Of a stretch of 64,000 bases of DNA, positions 54,352-63,117 are shown one piece after another. A model generated the notes under the pieces. It did not search any database. It was not told where the DNA came from and worked only from the letters and a program-made list of their open reading frames with translations. The translations under genes were made by a program, and so were the position numbers. The stretch's first letter is position 1. Each line of letters begins with the position of its first letter. The DNA comes from Phycisphaeraceae bacterium (lineage in GTDB: Bacteria; Planctomycetota; Phycisphaerae; Phycisphaerales; UBA1924), in the NCBI GenBank assembly GCA_020639155.1, contig JACKHF010000002.1:744001-808000 (forward strand), written 5' to 3'.

Positions 54352-56429
54352 ACAACCGACCGAACAGATCGAATAACCGAGGCCCAGGAAAACCCAGCGG
54401 TCGAGGCAAACCTCCAATGCGTGGTCGCTCATCCGATCGACCAAAGTTTGAGCAGAGACCACGAAACCCTGAGAACGGTAACGGCCCGCGTAGCAGTCGT
54501 TCTTCAGGTAGGCCAGCACGACGATTCCCACATCAGAACACCGACAACACGCCTTCTCCTCATCATGCCGAACGAAACTCTGGTCCACGCAATTCCGACA
54601 AGCCCAGGCGTATCGCAAAGCCACCCCGATCGGGACATCCGCTTGAGCAGACAAACGCACGACCTTTCCGAGAGAATCGTCCGTTTGAGAAACGCAGACC
54701 AAAGCCAGCAGAATCCGGTGCAGACAGGAAGCAGCGACTCCCACGCAAGACAACACGCAGCGCTCCCAATGTTGACCAGATCATCCTCCACGAAGATCGC
54801 GACATCATCGTTGTCGACAAGCCCATCGGCGTGCTCTCTGCTTCGCCAGTTCCAGATTCGCGTCCAAACGTGTTCGAGATGCTGAAGGATCGGATGCGGT
54901 ACTCCCGCGGCTCGAACACGTCACGGAGCGCTCGTGTTGGTGTTGTGCATCGGCTCGACCTGGATGCGTCGGGTGTGCTGGTGTACTCGAAGAATCAACA
55001 TTCGCTTGAATCTCTCAAGGAGCAACTCGCAAATCGATCAATGCGGCGGTCCTATCTTGCGCTCGTCGAAGGTCAGGTAACACGAGGCGAGGATGAAAAA
55101 CTCCAGCCAAACCAACCGATCAGCGGCACAGTTCAGTCCATGCTGATCGAGGGGCCTGACGGCATTGTCAGACCGACAGATCAATCGTTGCAGCCTCGCC
55201 GATCTCAGAACTCTCGCGGTGTACACGATCGTGAGAACAGGTACGCACCGATTCCACGCAAGGCGATGACACACTACACAGTGATTGCCTCGAGCGATCA
55301 GTACACGCTGCTGAGAATCAAACTTGTCACGGGGCGCAAGCACCAGATCCGCGCCCATATGGCACAGATAGGGCATCCAATTGCGGGAGATATGCAGTAT
55401 GGTGCGCAGACGAATCCGCTGAACCGACTTGCACTCCATGCATGCGAGCTTTCACTCAAGCACCCAACCTCGAACGAACTGAAGACGTATCACAGCAGCG
55501 CACCTGCGGGTTTCTATATGCTCGCAGGCACCGAGGCTCCAAAGCACGTTGAGGCACGAAGGCGTGATCACGTTCAAACCGTGGGCGCTGAATCCGGCGC
55601 GGCTGTTGAGGCTGCTCCAGATGACTCGTCATGGGAACACGTTGCTGGGTGGTACGCGGGCCTTGTCACCGAAAACAGATCGGATCACTTTGACAGGGTT
55701 GTGCTTCCGGGTGTGCTGCGTCTGCTCGGCGACGTTTCGGGTAAATCTGTACTTGATGTTGCGTGCGGACAAGGGTACGTGTGCGAATCGATTGCAAATG
55801 CCGGCGCACACGTTGTCGGGACAGACAGTTCTCCAACATTGATCGAGTATGCTCGACAGTCAGCCTCATCGCACCAGATTGACAACATCACGTACCACGT
55901 TGGTGATGCTCGCTCGCTTGATTCTCGCGAGAGTTTATTGGCTGATGCGTCATTTGACTTTGTCACATGCGTGCTTGCGATCATGAATATCGACCCGCTT
56001 GATGATGCGGTTCGCTCCCTCGCATCCCGCGTCAAGCAGGGAGGCTCCGTTGTGCTGATCATGCTGCATCCGGCATTCAGATCACCAAAGCTGACGCACT
56101 GGATGTGGGATCGCAAGAAACAGTTTGATGGTCACGACGAGTGGACACAGTTCAGACGTGTTGATGCCTATATGACGAAGACGCGGTCGGATATTGTCAT
56201 GAACCCCGGCGCACACTCGACAGGGGATAAGTCTGTCACAACAACAACCTTCCATAGACCGATGCAGAGCTACATCAACTGCCTTGCGAAACACGGACTT
56301 CTTGTAGATCGAATGGAAGAGTGGACGAGTCAGCGCGAGAGTGAACCCGGGCCGAGAGCGGAAGCAGAAAACTTCGCCCGCAGGGAAATACCGATGTTTC
56401 TTGCACTCCGGGCACGCAAGGCCATCTGA
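54348..56429 (+). CDS. RluA-family pseudouridine synthase fused to a class I methyltransferase
   Basis: 693 residues. Three parts: residues 1-140, a very basic Arg/Pro/Asn/Ser-rich tail likely to bind RNA; about 140-390, an RluA pseudouridine synthase with DKPIGVLSASPV, HRLDLDASGVLVY (catalytic Asp204) and TGRKHQIRAHMAQIGHPIAGD; about 430-690, a SAM-dependent methyltransferase with VLDVACGQGYV (motif I), an acidic strand end GTDSS and FDFVTCVLAIMNIDP. No frame break separates the domains, and the start overlaps coaB. The synthase should isomerise uridine in rRNA or tRNA. The target of the methyltransferase is unknown; a modified nearby base is the obvious guess. Confidence 0.88.
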   Translation: MNNRPNRSNNRGPGKPSGRGKPPMRGRSSDRPKFEQRPRNPENGNGPRSSRSSGRPARRFPHQNTDNTPSPHHAERNSGPRNSDKPRRIAKPPRSGHPLEQTNARPFRENRPFEKRRPKPAESGADRKQRLPRKTTRSAPNVDQIILHEDRDIIVVDKPIGVLSASPVPDSRPNVFEMLKDRMRYSRGSNTSRSARVGVVHRLDLDASGVLVYSKNQHSLESLKEQLANRSMRRSYLALVEGQVTRGEDEKLQPNQPISGTVQSMLIEGPDGIVRPTDQSLQPRRSQNSRGVHDRENRYAPIPRKAMTHYTVIASSDQYTLLRIKLVTGRKHQIRAHMAQIGHPIAGDMQYGAQTNPLNRLALHACELSLKHPTSNELKTYHSSAPAGFYMLAGTEAPKHVEARRRDHVQTVGAESGAAVEAAPDDSSWEHVAGWYAGLVTENRSDHFDRVVLPGVLRLLGDVSGKSVLDVACGQGYVCESIANAGAHVVGTDSSPTLIEYARQSASSHQIDNITYHVGDARSLDSRESLLADASFDFVTCVLAIMNIDPLDDAVRSLASRVKQGGSVVLIMLHPAFRSPKLTHWMWDRKKQFDGHDEWTQFRRVDAYMTKTRSDIVMNPGAHSTGDKSVTTTTFHRPMQSYINCLAKHGLLVDRMEEWTSQRESEPGPRAEAENFARREIPMFLALRARKAI

Positions 56430-56500
56430 TCTGTGCATTATCAACGCACCATCCATTGTTTTCGTGTACGATGATGCTCGGACACGGATAAGGAGTTCTC

Positions 56501-57628
56501 ATGCGCACCCATCTTATCAGTTTTTTGACCGCATCGTTGATTGTCAACTGCGCACACACATTCGCGCAGACCACACCAGCGCACGACATCGCAGCACAAG
56601 CGCACGATCGTGTTGCTGCACTTGTTGAGAATCAGGAACTTGTTGGCACATCCGCAGCAATCGCGATTGACGGCAGGATCGTGTGGTCCGAAGCGTTCGG
56701 CTGGGAGGACCGCGAAGCTGATATACCAGCAACGCTGGACACCATGTATCGGTGGGCTTCTATCTCAAAGCCGCTGACAGCGGTTGTTGCAATGCAACTG
56801 GCAAACGAGGGCAGGCTTGACCTTGATGCCGATATTCGCACAGTCGTTCCTGAGTTTCCGGAAAAACCATACACGATCACATCACGCCAACTCCTCTGCC
56901 ATCAGGGCGGGATTGTGCATTATTCCAACGGGCCAGTTATCCATTCCCGTGTAAACTACAACGTGTCGCATCCATTTGAGGATGTTGTCGTTGCACTCGA
57001 CGACTTCAAGGAATCACCGCTCGTTGCAGAGCCCGGCACCACGTACTCGTACACAACACGCGGATACATGCTGCTCGGTGCGGTGTGCCAGAAAGCAGCA
57101 AATGAGCCGTACTGGCAACTCGTCCACCAGCGCATTGTGGAACCACTGCATCTCACCACACTCCAGCCCGACTATCAATGGATTGATATCGACCACAGCG
57201 CGGTTGGGTACAAAAAACGTGGCGACGACATCGTGCGATCAACCGACACGGATGTCAGTTGGAAACTTCCGGGAGGCGGATTCATTTCAACCGTGGAGGA
57301 TCTGACTGGGTTCGGCATGGGGCTTTGCACCAATGAACTGCTTACCGATGATCTAAAATCACAGATGTGGACACGGCAGCAGACAAGGGATGGTAAAGAG
57401 ACCGGGTACGGGCTTGGGTTCAGCGTGACACACTGGGACATGACACTTGTCGTTAGTCATTCCGGCTCGCAGGAAAAGGCCCGAACCTATCTCATCGTGT
57501 TGCCGGAAGAGAACGTTGTCGCAGCGATCATGACCAACAGCGAGTGGGCCAATCTTGGAAAAGCAACAACCGATCTTGCCAAGTTCGGACTGGAGCACAC
57601 AACATCAGACGCGGACACGAACCGCTGA
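56501..57628 (+). CDS. Exported serine hydrolase, class C beta-lactamase family
   Basis: 375 residues from the ATG at 56501, with AAGGAG at a good distance. A signal peptide (ISFLTASLIVNCAHTFAQ) is followed by the penicillin-binding-protein fold. The catalytic Ser-x-x-Lys is in RWASISKPLTAVVAMQ. The Tyr motif appears as TYSYTTRGYMLLG rather than Tyr-x-Asn, and the third motif is VVSHSGSQEKAR. The change in the second motif points to an esterase or peptidase activity rather than a beta-lactamase. It ends with a 24-base overlap with the convergent amidotransferase. Confidence 0.85.
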   Translation: MRTHLISFLTASLIVNCAHTFAQTTPAHDIAAQAHDRVAALVENQELVGTSAAIAIDGRIVWSEAFGWEDREADIPATLDTMYRWASISKPLTAVVAMQLANEGRLDLDADIRTVVPEFPEKPYTITSRQLLCHQGGIVHYSNGPVIHSRVNYNVSHPFEDVVVALDDFKESPLVAEPGTTYSYTTRGYMLLGAVCQKAANEPYWQLVHQRIVEPLHLTTLQPDYQWIDIDHSAVGYKKRGDDIVRSTDTDVSWKLPGGGFISTVEDLTGFGMGLCTNELLTDDLKSQMWTRQQTRDGKETGYGLGFSVTHWDMTLVVSHSGSQEKARTYLIVLPEENVVAAIMTNSEWANLGKATTDLAKFGLEHTTSDADTNR

Positions 57629-58330
57629 TTCGCACGCGCTCACGAACGTCTGGAACAAGTTGAGCCCCAGCTCATTATTGTCAGTGCGCTCGGGGTGCCA
57701 TTGCACGCCAAGATAGAACTGACGCGTTGGACTTGCAACTGCCTCAATAACACCGTCTCGCGCTGACGCAACAACCAATAGTGACCCCGCTCTGGATACC
57801 GCCTGCTTGTGTCTGCTGTGAACACTGCCCGATGGAAACATGTTCGTGTGGAACACATCACGCATCTGATGCGGTAGCGGTTCCGTTGGAACAACATCGT
57901 GTACTGCATCCCAGTGATGTTCCTTCGGCATCGAATCCGGCATGTATTGATCCAGTCCTCCACCATCAACAAGCGCCATCATCTGCATGCCAAGACAAAC
58001 CCCAAGCACCGGCGCGTCCGGATGATGATCTTTGAGGTGTTGCAGGAGCACCGTCTCGTACTGCTGACGATCGGGATGCACCCGTGTTACGCGGGGATCT
58101 GTTTCGACACCGAACGGTTCCATTGCCGGATCGTCGCCACCCGTCAGCACAAAGCCGTCGCATTGCGATATGTGTGCGGGAACAAGATCTGCGTACGGAA
58201 CGAGCAGCACAGGGTCACCGCCTGCACTCAGCACGGCATCAGCATAGTTCGACCGAACTGCAAACCGCACCTGATCCGAATCCGGCACAGCTTCGATATC
58301 ACATGTAATTCCGATTCTCGGTCGATGCAT
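57605..58330 (-). CDS. Class I glutamine amidotransferase-like hydrolase (peptidase C26)
   Basis: 241 residues. The family includes gamma-glutamyl-gamma-aminobutyrate hydrolase (PuuD). Evidence: RIGITCD at the start, DGFVLTGGDDPA, nucleophile Cys in VLGVCLGMQMM, and the His-x-Glu of GVQWHPERT at the end. There is no synthetase domain, so it probably cleaves a gamma-glutamyl compound. No polyamine genes are nearby. Its 3' end overlaps that of the serine hydrolase gene by 24 bases. Confidence 0.88.
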   Translation of the reverse strand: MHRPRIGITCDIEAVPDSDQVRFAVRSNYADAVLSAGGDPVLLVPYADLVPAHISQCDGFVLTGGDDPAMEPFGVETDPRVTRVHPDRQQYETVLLQHLKDHHPDAPVLGVCLGMQMMALVDGGGLDQYMPDSMPKEHHWDAVHDVVPTEPLPHQMRDVFHTNMFPSGSVHSRHKQAVSRAGSLLVVASARDGVIEAVASPTRQFYLGVQWHPERTDNNELGLNLFQTFVSACESAVRVRV

Positions 58331-58386
58331 GCTAAGCCCCTGATGCAGACTGTCATCGGCATGATCTCATCAAAGAGATGCTGTGA

Positions 58387-60087
58387 TTATGACTGGCCCG
58401 TGACACGATTCACCTCTTCCAGCGTCGTGATTCCGTCGGCCATCATCGACCAGCCTGACTGCTGGAGTGAGTGGAACACACCCGTCTCAATCACCTTTCG
58501 CAATGCGGCAATGGATGGCTGGTTCAGGATCACATCGCGGAGATCATCTGTCACATCGAGCATCTCGTATAGTGCCCGTCGTCCCCGATACCCCGTGCGA
58601 AGACAGTTCGGGCATCCCGTCGCAATGAAGTGCGAGCCTTTGCCCTTGGTAAACCGTCCCATCCTGCTCGATTCACCTGCTGTGTAAGGGATTTCACGCT
58701 TGCAGTTGTCACACAGCACGCGCACCAGACGTTGCGCCAGCACAATATCCAGCGCATTTGCAACGAGGAATGGTTCGACATTCAGGTCGAGCAGTCTGAA
58801 CACGCTCGTGATCGTGTCCTTGGCATGGACAGTTGAGAACACGACGTGGCCAGTCATAGCGGCACGCATCGCTGTGCGCGCAGTTTCCTCATCGCGGATC
58901 TCACCAACAAGAATCACATCAGGATCCTGTCTCAGCACACTTCGCAGCAAGCTATGGAAGCTGTTCCCCCGATGTTCATCAATCGGCATCTGTGTCACGC
59001 CTTCGATCTGGTACTCGACCGGATCCTCGATCGTGACAACGTTGCGCCGTGAACGATCAATCTCGCGTAACGCGTTGTACAGTGTTGTCGTCTTACCCGA
59101 CCCCGTCGGACCGCAACACAGAAGCAATCCCTGATCTGACTCGCAGACATCGCGTAAGCGCTGACGCATGAACGGGGGGATACCGATCTCATCAAGACTT
59201 GATGGCGAATCGCGACGATCAAGTACTCGGAGCACGAGCTTTTGTCCGTGGACACTCGGCGTAAAACTTGCACGATACTCCACCCGTCGATCTGGAAACG
59301 TCACAGAAAAGTGACCGTCGATCACCGCGTCACGGGCAGTCTCATTGACATGGCAGGCCGCTTTTACCATTCCCAGTACGAGCGACGCAACCTGCTTCGG
59401 CAGATCCACAATCGGTACCATCATGCCATCCACGCGCATACGTACCTGCACGTCATCCATCTTGGGCTCAATGTGAATATCAGTCGCGTGCGACTTCGAC
59501 GCGGTTTGCAGCAGCAGTGTCAGCGCACGTGGTCCGATGGCACGGCCGAAGAGCCCATCGCTCTGCTTACCCGACGCATCAATAAGTTGCAATGGTTTTT
59601 CGAGTTGCCCTCGTGGCGCAAGTGTGGCTGCGAGATCTGTCATCGCAAGTTCCCACTGCAGCGCAGCATCGAACTTTGTCGGCTTGATCTTGGTAATATC
59701 AAGCACATCATCGAAGTCTTCCAGACCGGAAGATTCATAGCCACCAAAGACGATCCACTCATGGACGCCAACCTTGACCACGTCTCCCGCCGAGAGCAGG
59801 ACACGATCGACCTTGATGTTGTTCACCTTTGTCCCGTTGCGACTGGAAAGGTCTCGCAGAACAACGCCACCACTTCCATCGGGCTCAATCACACAGTGGT
59901 ACCGACTTGCTCGATCATCCGGAACTCGCAGCGCATTTTCAGGGTGTCTGCCAATTGTGATTGGCTCGGTGCCGAGCGGTACCAGTTTCCCCTGAAAATC
60001 CTTGGGTTTGAGATAAAGCGCAGCAACCTTCTGCAAACGTAATCTCCGTTTTCTTTCCATTATCGCATTTGCCACGTTTATCTCCAT
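58387..60087 (-). CDS. FHA domain fused to a GspE/PilB-type ATPase
   Basis: 566 residues from the ATG at 60087 (a TTG at 60093 and an ATG at 60060 are alternatives). Residues about 33-115 form a forkhead-associated domain: GR at 46-47, SRYH at 61-64 and SRNG at 82-85 are the conserved phosphothreonine-binding positions. From about 190 the GspE ATPase follows: ATDIHIEPKMDDVQVRMRVDG, Walker A GPTGSGKTTTLYNAL near 324, ILVGEIRDEETARTA, STVHAKDTITSVFRL and a CDNC...CPNC zinc site. The usual MshEN domain is absent. It is separated from the main cluster by five genes. Confidence 0.92.
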   Translation of the reverse strand: MEINVANAIMERKRRLRLQKVAALYLKPKDFQGKLVPLGTEPITIGRHPENALRVPDDRASRYHCVIEPDGSGGVVLRDLSSRNGTKVNNIKVDRVLLSAGDVVKVGVHEWIVFGGYESSGLEDFDDVLDITKIKPTKFDAALQWELAMTDLAATLAPRGQLEKPLQLIDASGKQSDGLFGRAIGPRALTLLLQTASKSHATDIHIEPKMDDVQVRMRVDGMMVPIVDLPKQVASLVLGMVKAACHVNETARDAVIDGHFSVTFPDRRVEYRASFTPSVHGQKLVLRVLDRRDSPSSLDEIGIPPFMRQRLRDVCESDQGLLLCCGPTGSGKTTTLYNALREIDRSRRNVVTIEDPVEYQIEGVTQMPIDEHRGNSFHSLLRSVLRQDPDVILVGEIRDEETARTAMRAAMTGHVVFSTVHAKDTITSVFRLLDLNVEPFLVANALDIVLAQRLVRVLCDNCKREIPYTAGESSRMGRFTKGKGSHFIATGCPNCLRTGYRGRRALYEMLDVTDDLRDVILNQPSIAALRKVIETGVFHSLQQSGWSMMADGITTLEEVNRVTGQS

Positions 60088-60348
60088 GCTCAATACCAGC
60101 CCCAGTCAACACCGGGTATATCAAGCAAGAGAAAAAAGGGTTGCAGATACGACGACTCACCGATCAAATACCACATCTTATCATAACGTGTCTACTTACA
60201 TGATGAAAAGCACAGCGGGCCGGACGATGCATTATCGACCGACCCGCGTGCCCTTGTCCCCTCATGTGTGAGGGCTTCCTATAACGACAGGGAGGGACCC
60301 TCTTCAAGTCCCTCCGCTGTGAGCATCAGTTTTCCTCAACTCTGAAAC
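60088..60348 (-). other. Intergenic stretch with two hairpins, downstream of the Cys-rich gene
   Basis: 261 bases. CCCTCA-TGTG-TGAGGG (60259-60274) is a perfect 6-bp stem with a tetraloop; GGAGGGAC/GTCCCTCC (60291-60298 and 60308-60315) is a perfect 8-bp stem with a 9-base loop. Neither is followed by a long T run on the minus strand, but two in tandem after a gene end are consistent with termination. Nothing else is seen. Confidence 0.5.
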
Positions 60349-60792
60349 TCAGCCAACGCAGTGGCTGCAGGAGCAATCAGCTTTACCAGTGCATGTTTCG
60401 CCGGTTGTATGGCTGATCAGCTCAATTGAGTGATCCTTGGCTTCTGTGCATTCGCCTTTGCTTTCTGTGCACTCACCCTTGCCTTCTGTGCATTCCGATT
60501 TGCTCTCACAGCAACCTTCTGTCTTCTCTGTACAGCAGTCGTCCTTGGCTTCTGTGTGAGAGGCTGTCACGACATTGGTTTCGCCCTCGCACGAGCCGCC
60601 AAGCTCGCAGCACGAGGATTTCTCTGCTCCGGTCGCTACAACTGCTGCACCGGTGTCGGCAGACTTGTCACCACAACCTCCGAGGAGGCAGTTGCCGCTG
60701 ACAGCGCGATACCCAGCGAGACCGACAAGGCCGAGACCAGCCACTGCAACAACAGCTGCACCGATGCTTGCGCCACGATTCATGCGATTCAT
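60349..60792 (-). CDS. Small cysteine-rich repeat protein, secreted or anchored
   Basis: 147 residues from the ATG at 60792, with GAGGAG before it. An N-terminal hydrophobic segment (about 9-30) suggests an anchor or signal. Sixteen cysteines follow, several as CC pairs (SSCCE, DDCCTE, EGCCES), then three seven-residue units ECTEGKG/ECTESKG/ECTEAKD. Acidic and Lys residues fill the gaps. The composition resembles metallothioneins or other metal-binding proteins, but there is no named family match. It is divergent from the coiled-coil gene. Confidence 0.65.
   Translation of the reverse strand: MNRMNRGASIGAAVVAVAGLGLVGLAGYRAVSGNCLLGGCGDKSADTGAAVVATGAEKSSCCELGGSCEGETNVVTASHTEAKDDCCTEKTEGCCESKSECTEGKGECTESKGECTEAKDHSIELISHTTGETCTGKADCSCSHCVG
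60435..60518 (-). repeat. 21-bp tandem repeat in the Cys-rich gene
   Basis: Three clear copies and one decayed copy of a 21-base unit (CCTTGGCTTCTGTGCATTCG on the plus strand) encode the seven-residue Cys repeats. The period is a multiple of three, so copy-number change would keep the frame. Confidence 0.75.
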
Positions 60793-61161
60793 TCTTGAGA
60801 CTCCTCTTTCATGTGGGGTGAAACGCAACCAGCGTCTGAAACACCCTCAGGAACTGCATTCGACTGTTCGGCTTCAGGGCACCACCCCTCGGCACTACAT
60901 CTTCAATCGGCTTGTTCCGCTGAATATTCCCGCAGAATACTCACGCAGAAGTTACCGGTTGGCATCGTATCCACCCTGATAGTGTGCCGGAAGAGCTTGC
61001 TATGTGCTACGAAAACTGCCTGAATACGCCGAAATACACTCATGCTTGGTCCGAAAACTATTGTTTTTCGGTATCACATGCCCATATCCAGTTCGACCGA
61101 TAGCGCAATAGCGATCTGGACGTTTCTCCAGGGAGTGTGGTACTTCGGCCGGAGTCTGTGC
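60793..61161. promoter_or_regulatory. Divergent intergenic region with an inverted repeat
   Basis: 369 bases between two divergent starts. CCGAAAA (61051-61057) and TTTTCGG (61065-61071) form a 7-bp inverted repeat with a 7-base centre, 90 bases before the coiled-coil gene's start. CGCAGAA occurs twice 15 bases apart near 60930-60950. An open frame to 61042 crosses it but does not look coding. No clear promoter hexamers. Confidence 0.35.
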
Positions 61162-63057
61162 ATGACGAGCGAACCCCAGAACACCAACCCATCCTCAACA
61201 ACCAACCAGAGTAAAGCACAGCCAGACTCGCTGTTCAGCGCGCTGAGTGGTGTGGAGCAGCAGTTGCAGGTCATTCGTCAGGCATATGAACAGCATGAGG
61301 TGTGGAAAAAGCAGACAGCCGAAACCGAATCCGCTCTCTCGCAGCGTGAAAAGGCACTTCGATCGCTTGAAGAGAAACTTTCACACGACCAGAGTGAGTT
61401 CGAAAAGAGGCGTTTGACTGTTGATGCAGATCTTGAAGCTCTGGCAACAACAGAGTCGCAGTTAAAAGAACGTGAGGCAGACCTTCAGCAGCGCCTGAAG
61501 TCGATCGAAAAACAACGATCCGAAGTCGGCGCACAGCGCACGGAACTCGAGCGCAGTCGTGCAGAACTCGACGCACGCACGGCAAGACTCAGCGAGGAAA
61601 ACCGCTCACTTCGCAAGGCAAGAGAAGCTGCTGCTGAAGAGATCAACACACTGCAGTCACATATTGCTGATCTTGAAGGTCAAGTAGCCGAACTTCGCAC
61701 CCGTGGCGAAGCGCTCTCCGGGCAGTTGCTCTCACAGGCTGAGTCAGATTCTGCGTTGAGTGATCGCTGCGAGATGCAGACAAACCAGATTAGTGAGTTG
61801 CGAGAGTCACTTGCGCAAGCACATGATGCGCTGACTCAACTCGAAGAATCACGTGCAAAAGATCAGACCCAGGCAAACAATGTCGGCAACGAGTTGAAAG
61901 CAGCGCAGGAACGGATCAGCGCTCTCAAAGCGGACCTATCAAAGGTCAGGCTTGAACTTGAAACTGTTCGTAGAGATGGCCCAGCGGTTGAGGATCATCT
62001 CAAGTCACTGCATGATCAGATCGCTCAGGCAGAAGAGCGTGCGGGAAACTCCGCTGTTGAGCTCGACCGCGTATCCGATGAAAACACTCGGCTCCGCAAG
62101 CATGCCGAGCAACTCGAGCAGGATTACGACTCGCTCCAGCAGGCACTTGAGCAACGAACAACAACTCGCAGCAGCGAATCCACATCTCTTCGTCGCGAAC
62201 GACTGAACCGTGTTCGCCGAGCACTCAACAGCAAACACGAAAAGCTGAATCAGGCGACCGAGCTCCTGCGAGATCGATACGAGCAGGCTGAGAAGATACT
62301 GTACCAGCGCGATGCCGTCAAGAAGGCAAAGAAGGAAGTTGCAGCTCTTCAGGAACGGCTCGCACAGCGTGCAGCACGCTCAAAGTCGTTTGCGTTTGTG
62401 TTCTACTTTGTCGCGATGCTCGGCATACTTGCGGGAATCAGCTGGACTGTTGCAAACAAGTTTATTCCACAGCAATATGTCGCAACCTCACTGCTCGCCG
62501 CAGAGTCACGAGGACGCACGCTCACCGATACCGATCTTGCAAACTGGCAACGATACCACAACAGCCTTGCGCTGTCGCCCGAGTTCATTGAGTTTGCCGC
62601 AACACGTATGGCTCGCAAGGGATACGAGTCGCTGAGCAAGCCGGGTGAGTTGAGTGTGTATCTGGACAAGTCACTGGATATCAGGTCACCATTGGATGGA
62701 ACCATTGAGTTTGAACTCGTCGGTGAAGGCTCAGCGCGAACCGCGGACATCCTCAACACGTTCGTTTCAGCCTTCCAGACTCGAGCCAATCAAGCACGGG
62801 AACTCCGCACTGACGGTGCTGCAACGATTGTGAAGAAGCAGCCTATCGCTGCCGATGCGCCAATACATGATTCGCGTCCAGTTTATGCTGCCGGTATCTT
62901 TGGTGGCACAGCAATACTTGCAACACTTATTGGTGTTGTTCTGTGGAGAAGGCTGTCAAAGGCAGCAATCGCTGCCGACTCGGATATCAATAGCGAGTTG
63001 CGAGTCATTGAGCGCGGGCTGCCTGAATGGGAGCAGAGCCTGCCTAACGCAGCATAA
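61162..63057 (+). CDS. Long coiled-coil protein with two-helix Wzz-like membrane part
   Basis: 631 residues from the ATG at 61162, with GGAG 7 bases upstream; longer starts give a poor N-terminus. Residues about 20-400 are heptad-rich, Glu/Gln/Arg/Leu-heavy coiled coil. A helix at about 409-430 (FVFYFVAMLGILAGISW) is followed by an external domain of about 140 residues and a second helix at about 575-596 (GIFGGTAILATLIGVVLW). Two helices with an external domain between them is the layout of Wzz/GumC chain-length regulators, and YVATSLLAAE resembles their first strand. No tyrosine kinase or Wzy is nearby. Confidence 0.65.
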   Translation: MTSEPQNTNPSSTTNQSKAQPDSLFSALSGVEQQLQVIRQAYEQHEVWKKQTAETESALSQREKALRSLEEKLSHDQSEFEKRRLTVDADLEALATTESQLKEREADLQQRLKSIEKQRSEVGAQRTELERSRAELDARTARLSEENRSLRKAREAAAEEINTLQSHIADLEGQVAELRTRGEALSGQLLSQAESDSALSDRCEMQTNQISELRESLAQAHDALTQLEESRAKDQTQANNVGNELKAAQERISALKADLSKVRLELETVRRDGPAVEDHLKSLHDQIAQAEERAGNSAVELDRVSDENTRLRKHAEQLEQDYDSLQQALEQRTTTRSSESTSLRRERLNRVRRALNSKHEKLNQATELLRDRYEQAEKILYQRDAVKKAKKEVAALQERLAQRAARSKSFAFVFYFVAMLGILAGISWTVANKFIPQQYVATSLLAAESRGRTLTDTDLANWQRYHNSLALSPEFIEFAATRMARKGYESLSKPGELSVYLDKSLDIRSPLDGTIEFELVGEGSARTADILNTFVSAFQTRANQARELRTDGAATIVKKQPIAADAPIHDSRPVYAAGIFGGTAILATLIGVVLWRRLSKAAIAADSDINSELRVIERGLPEWEQSLPNAA

Positions 63058-63117
63058 GCCTGTACGATGCGGTTGTGATCCTGAAGTAATATGTTGGCAA
63101 CTGAACTCGTCGAGTTG

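Noticed and set aside
60435..60518. 21-bp repeats considered as a CRISPR-like array
   Set aside because: The units are contiguous with no spacers and encode an in-frame Cys repeat.
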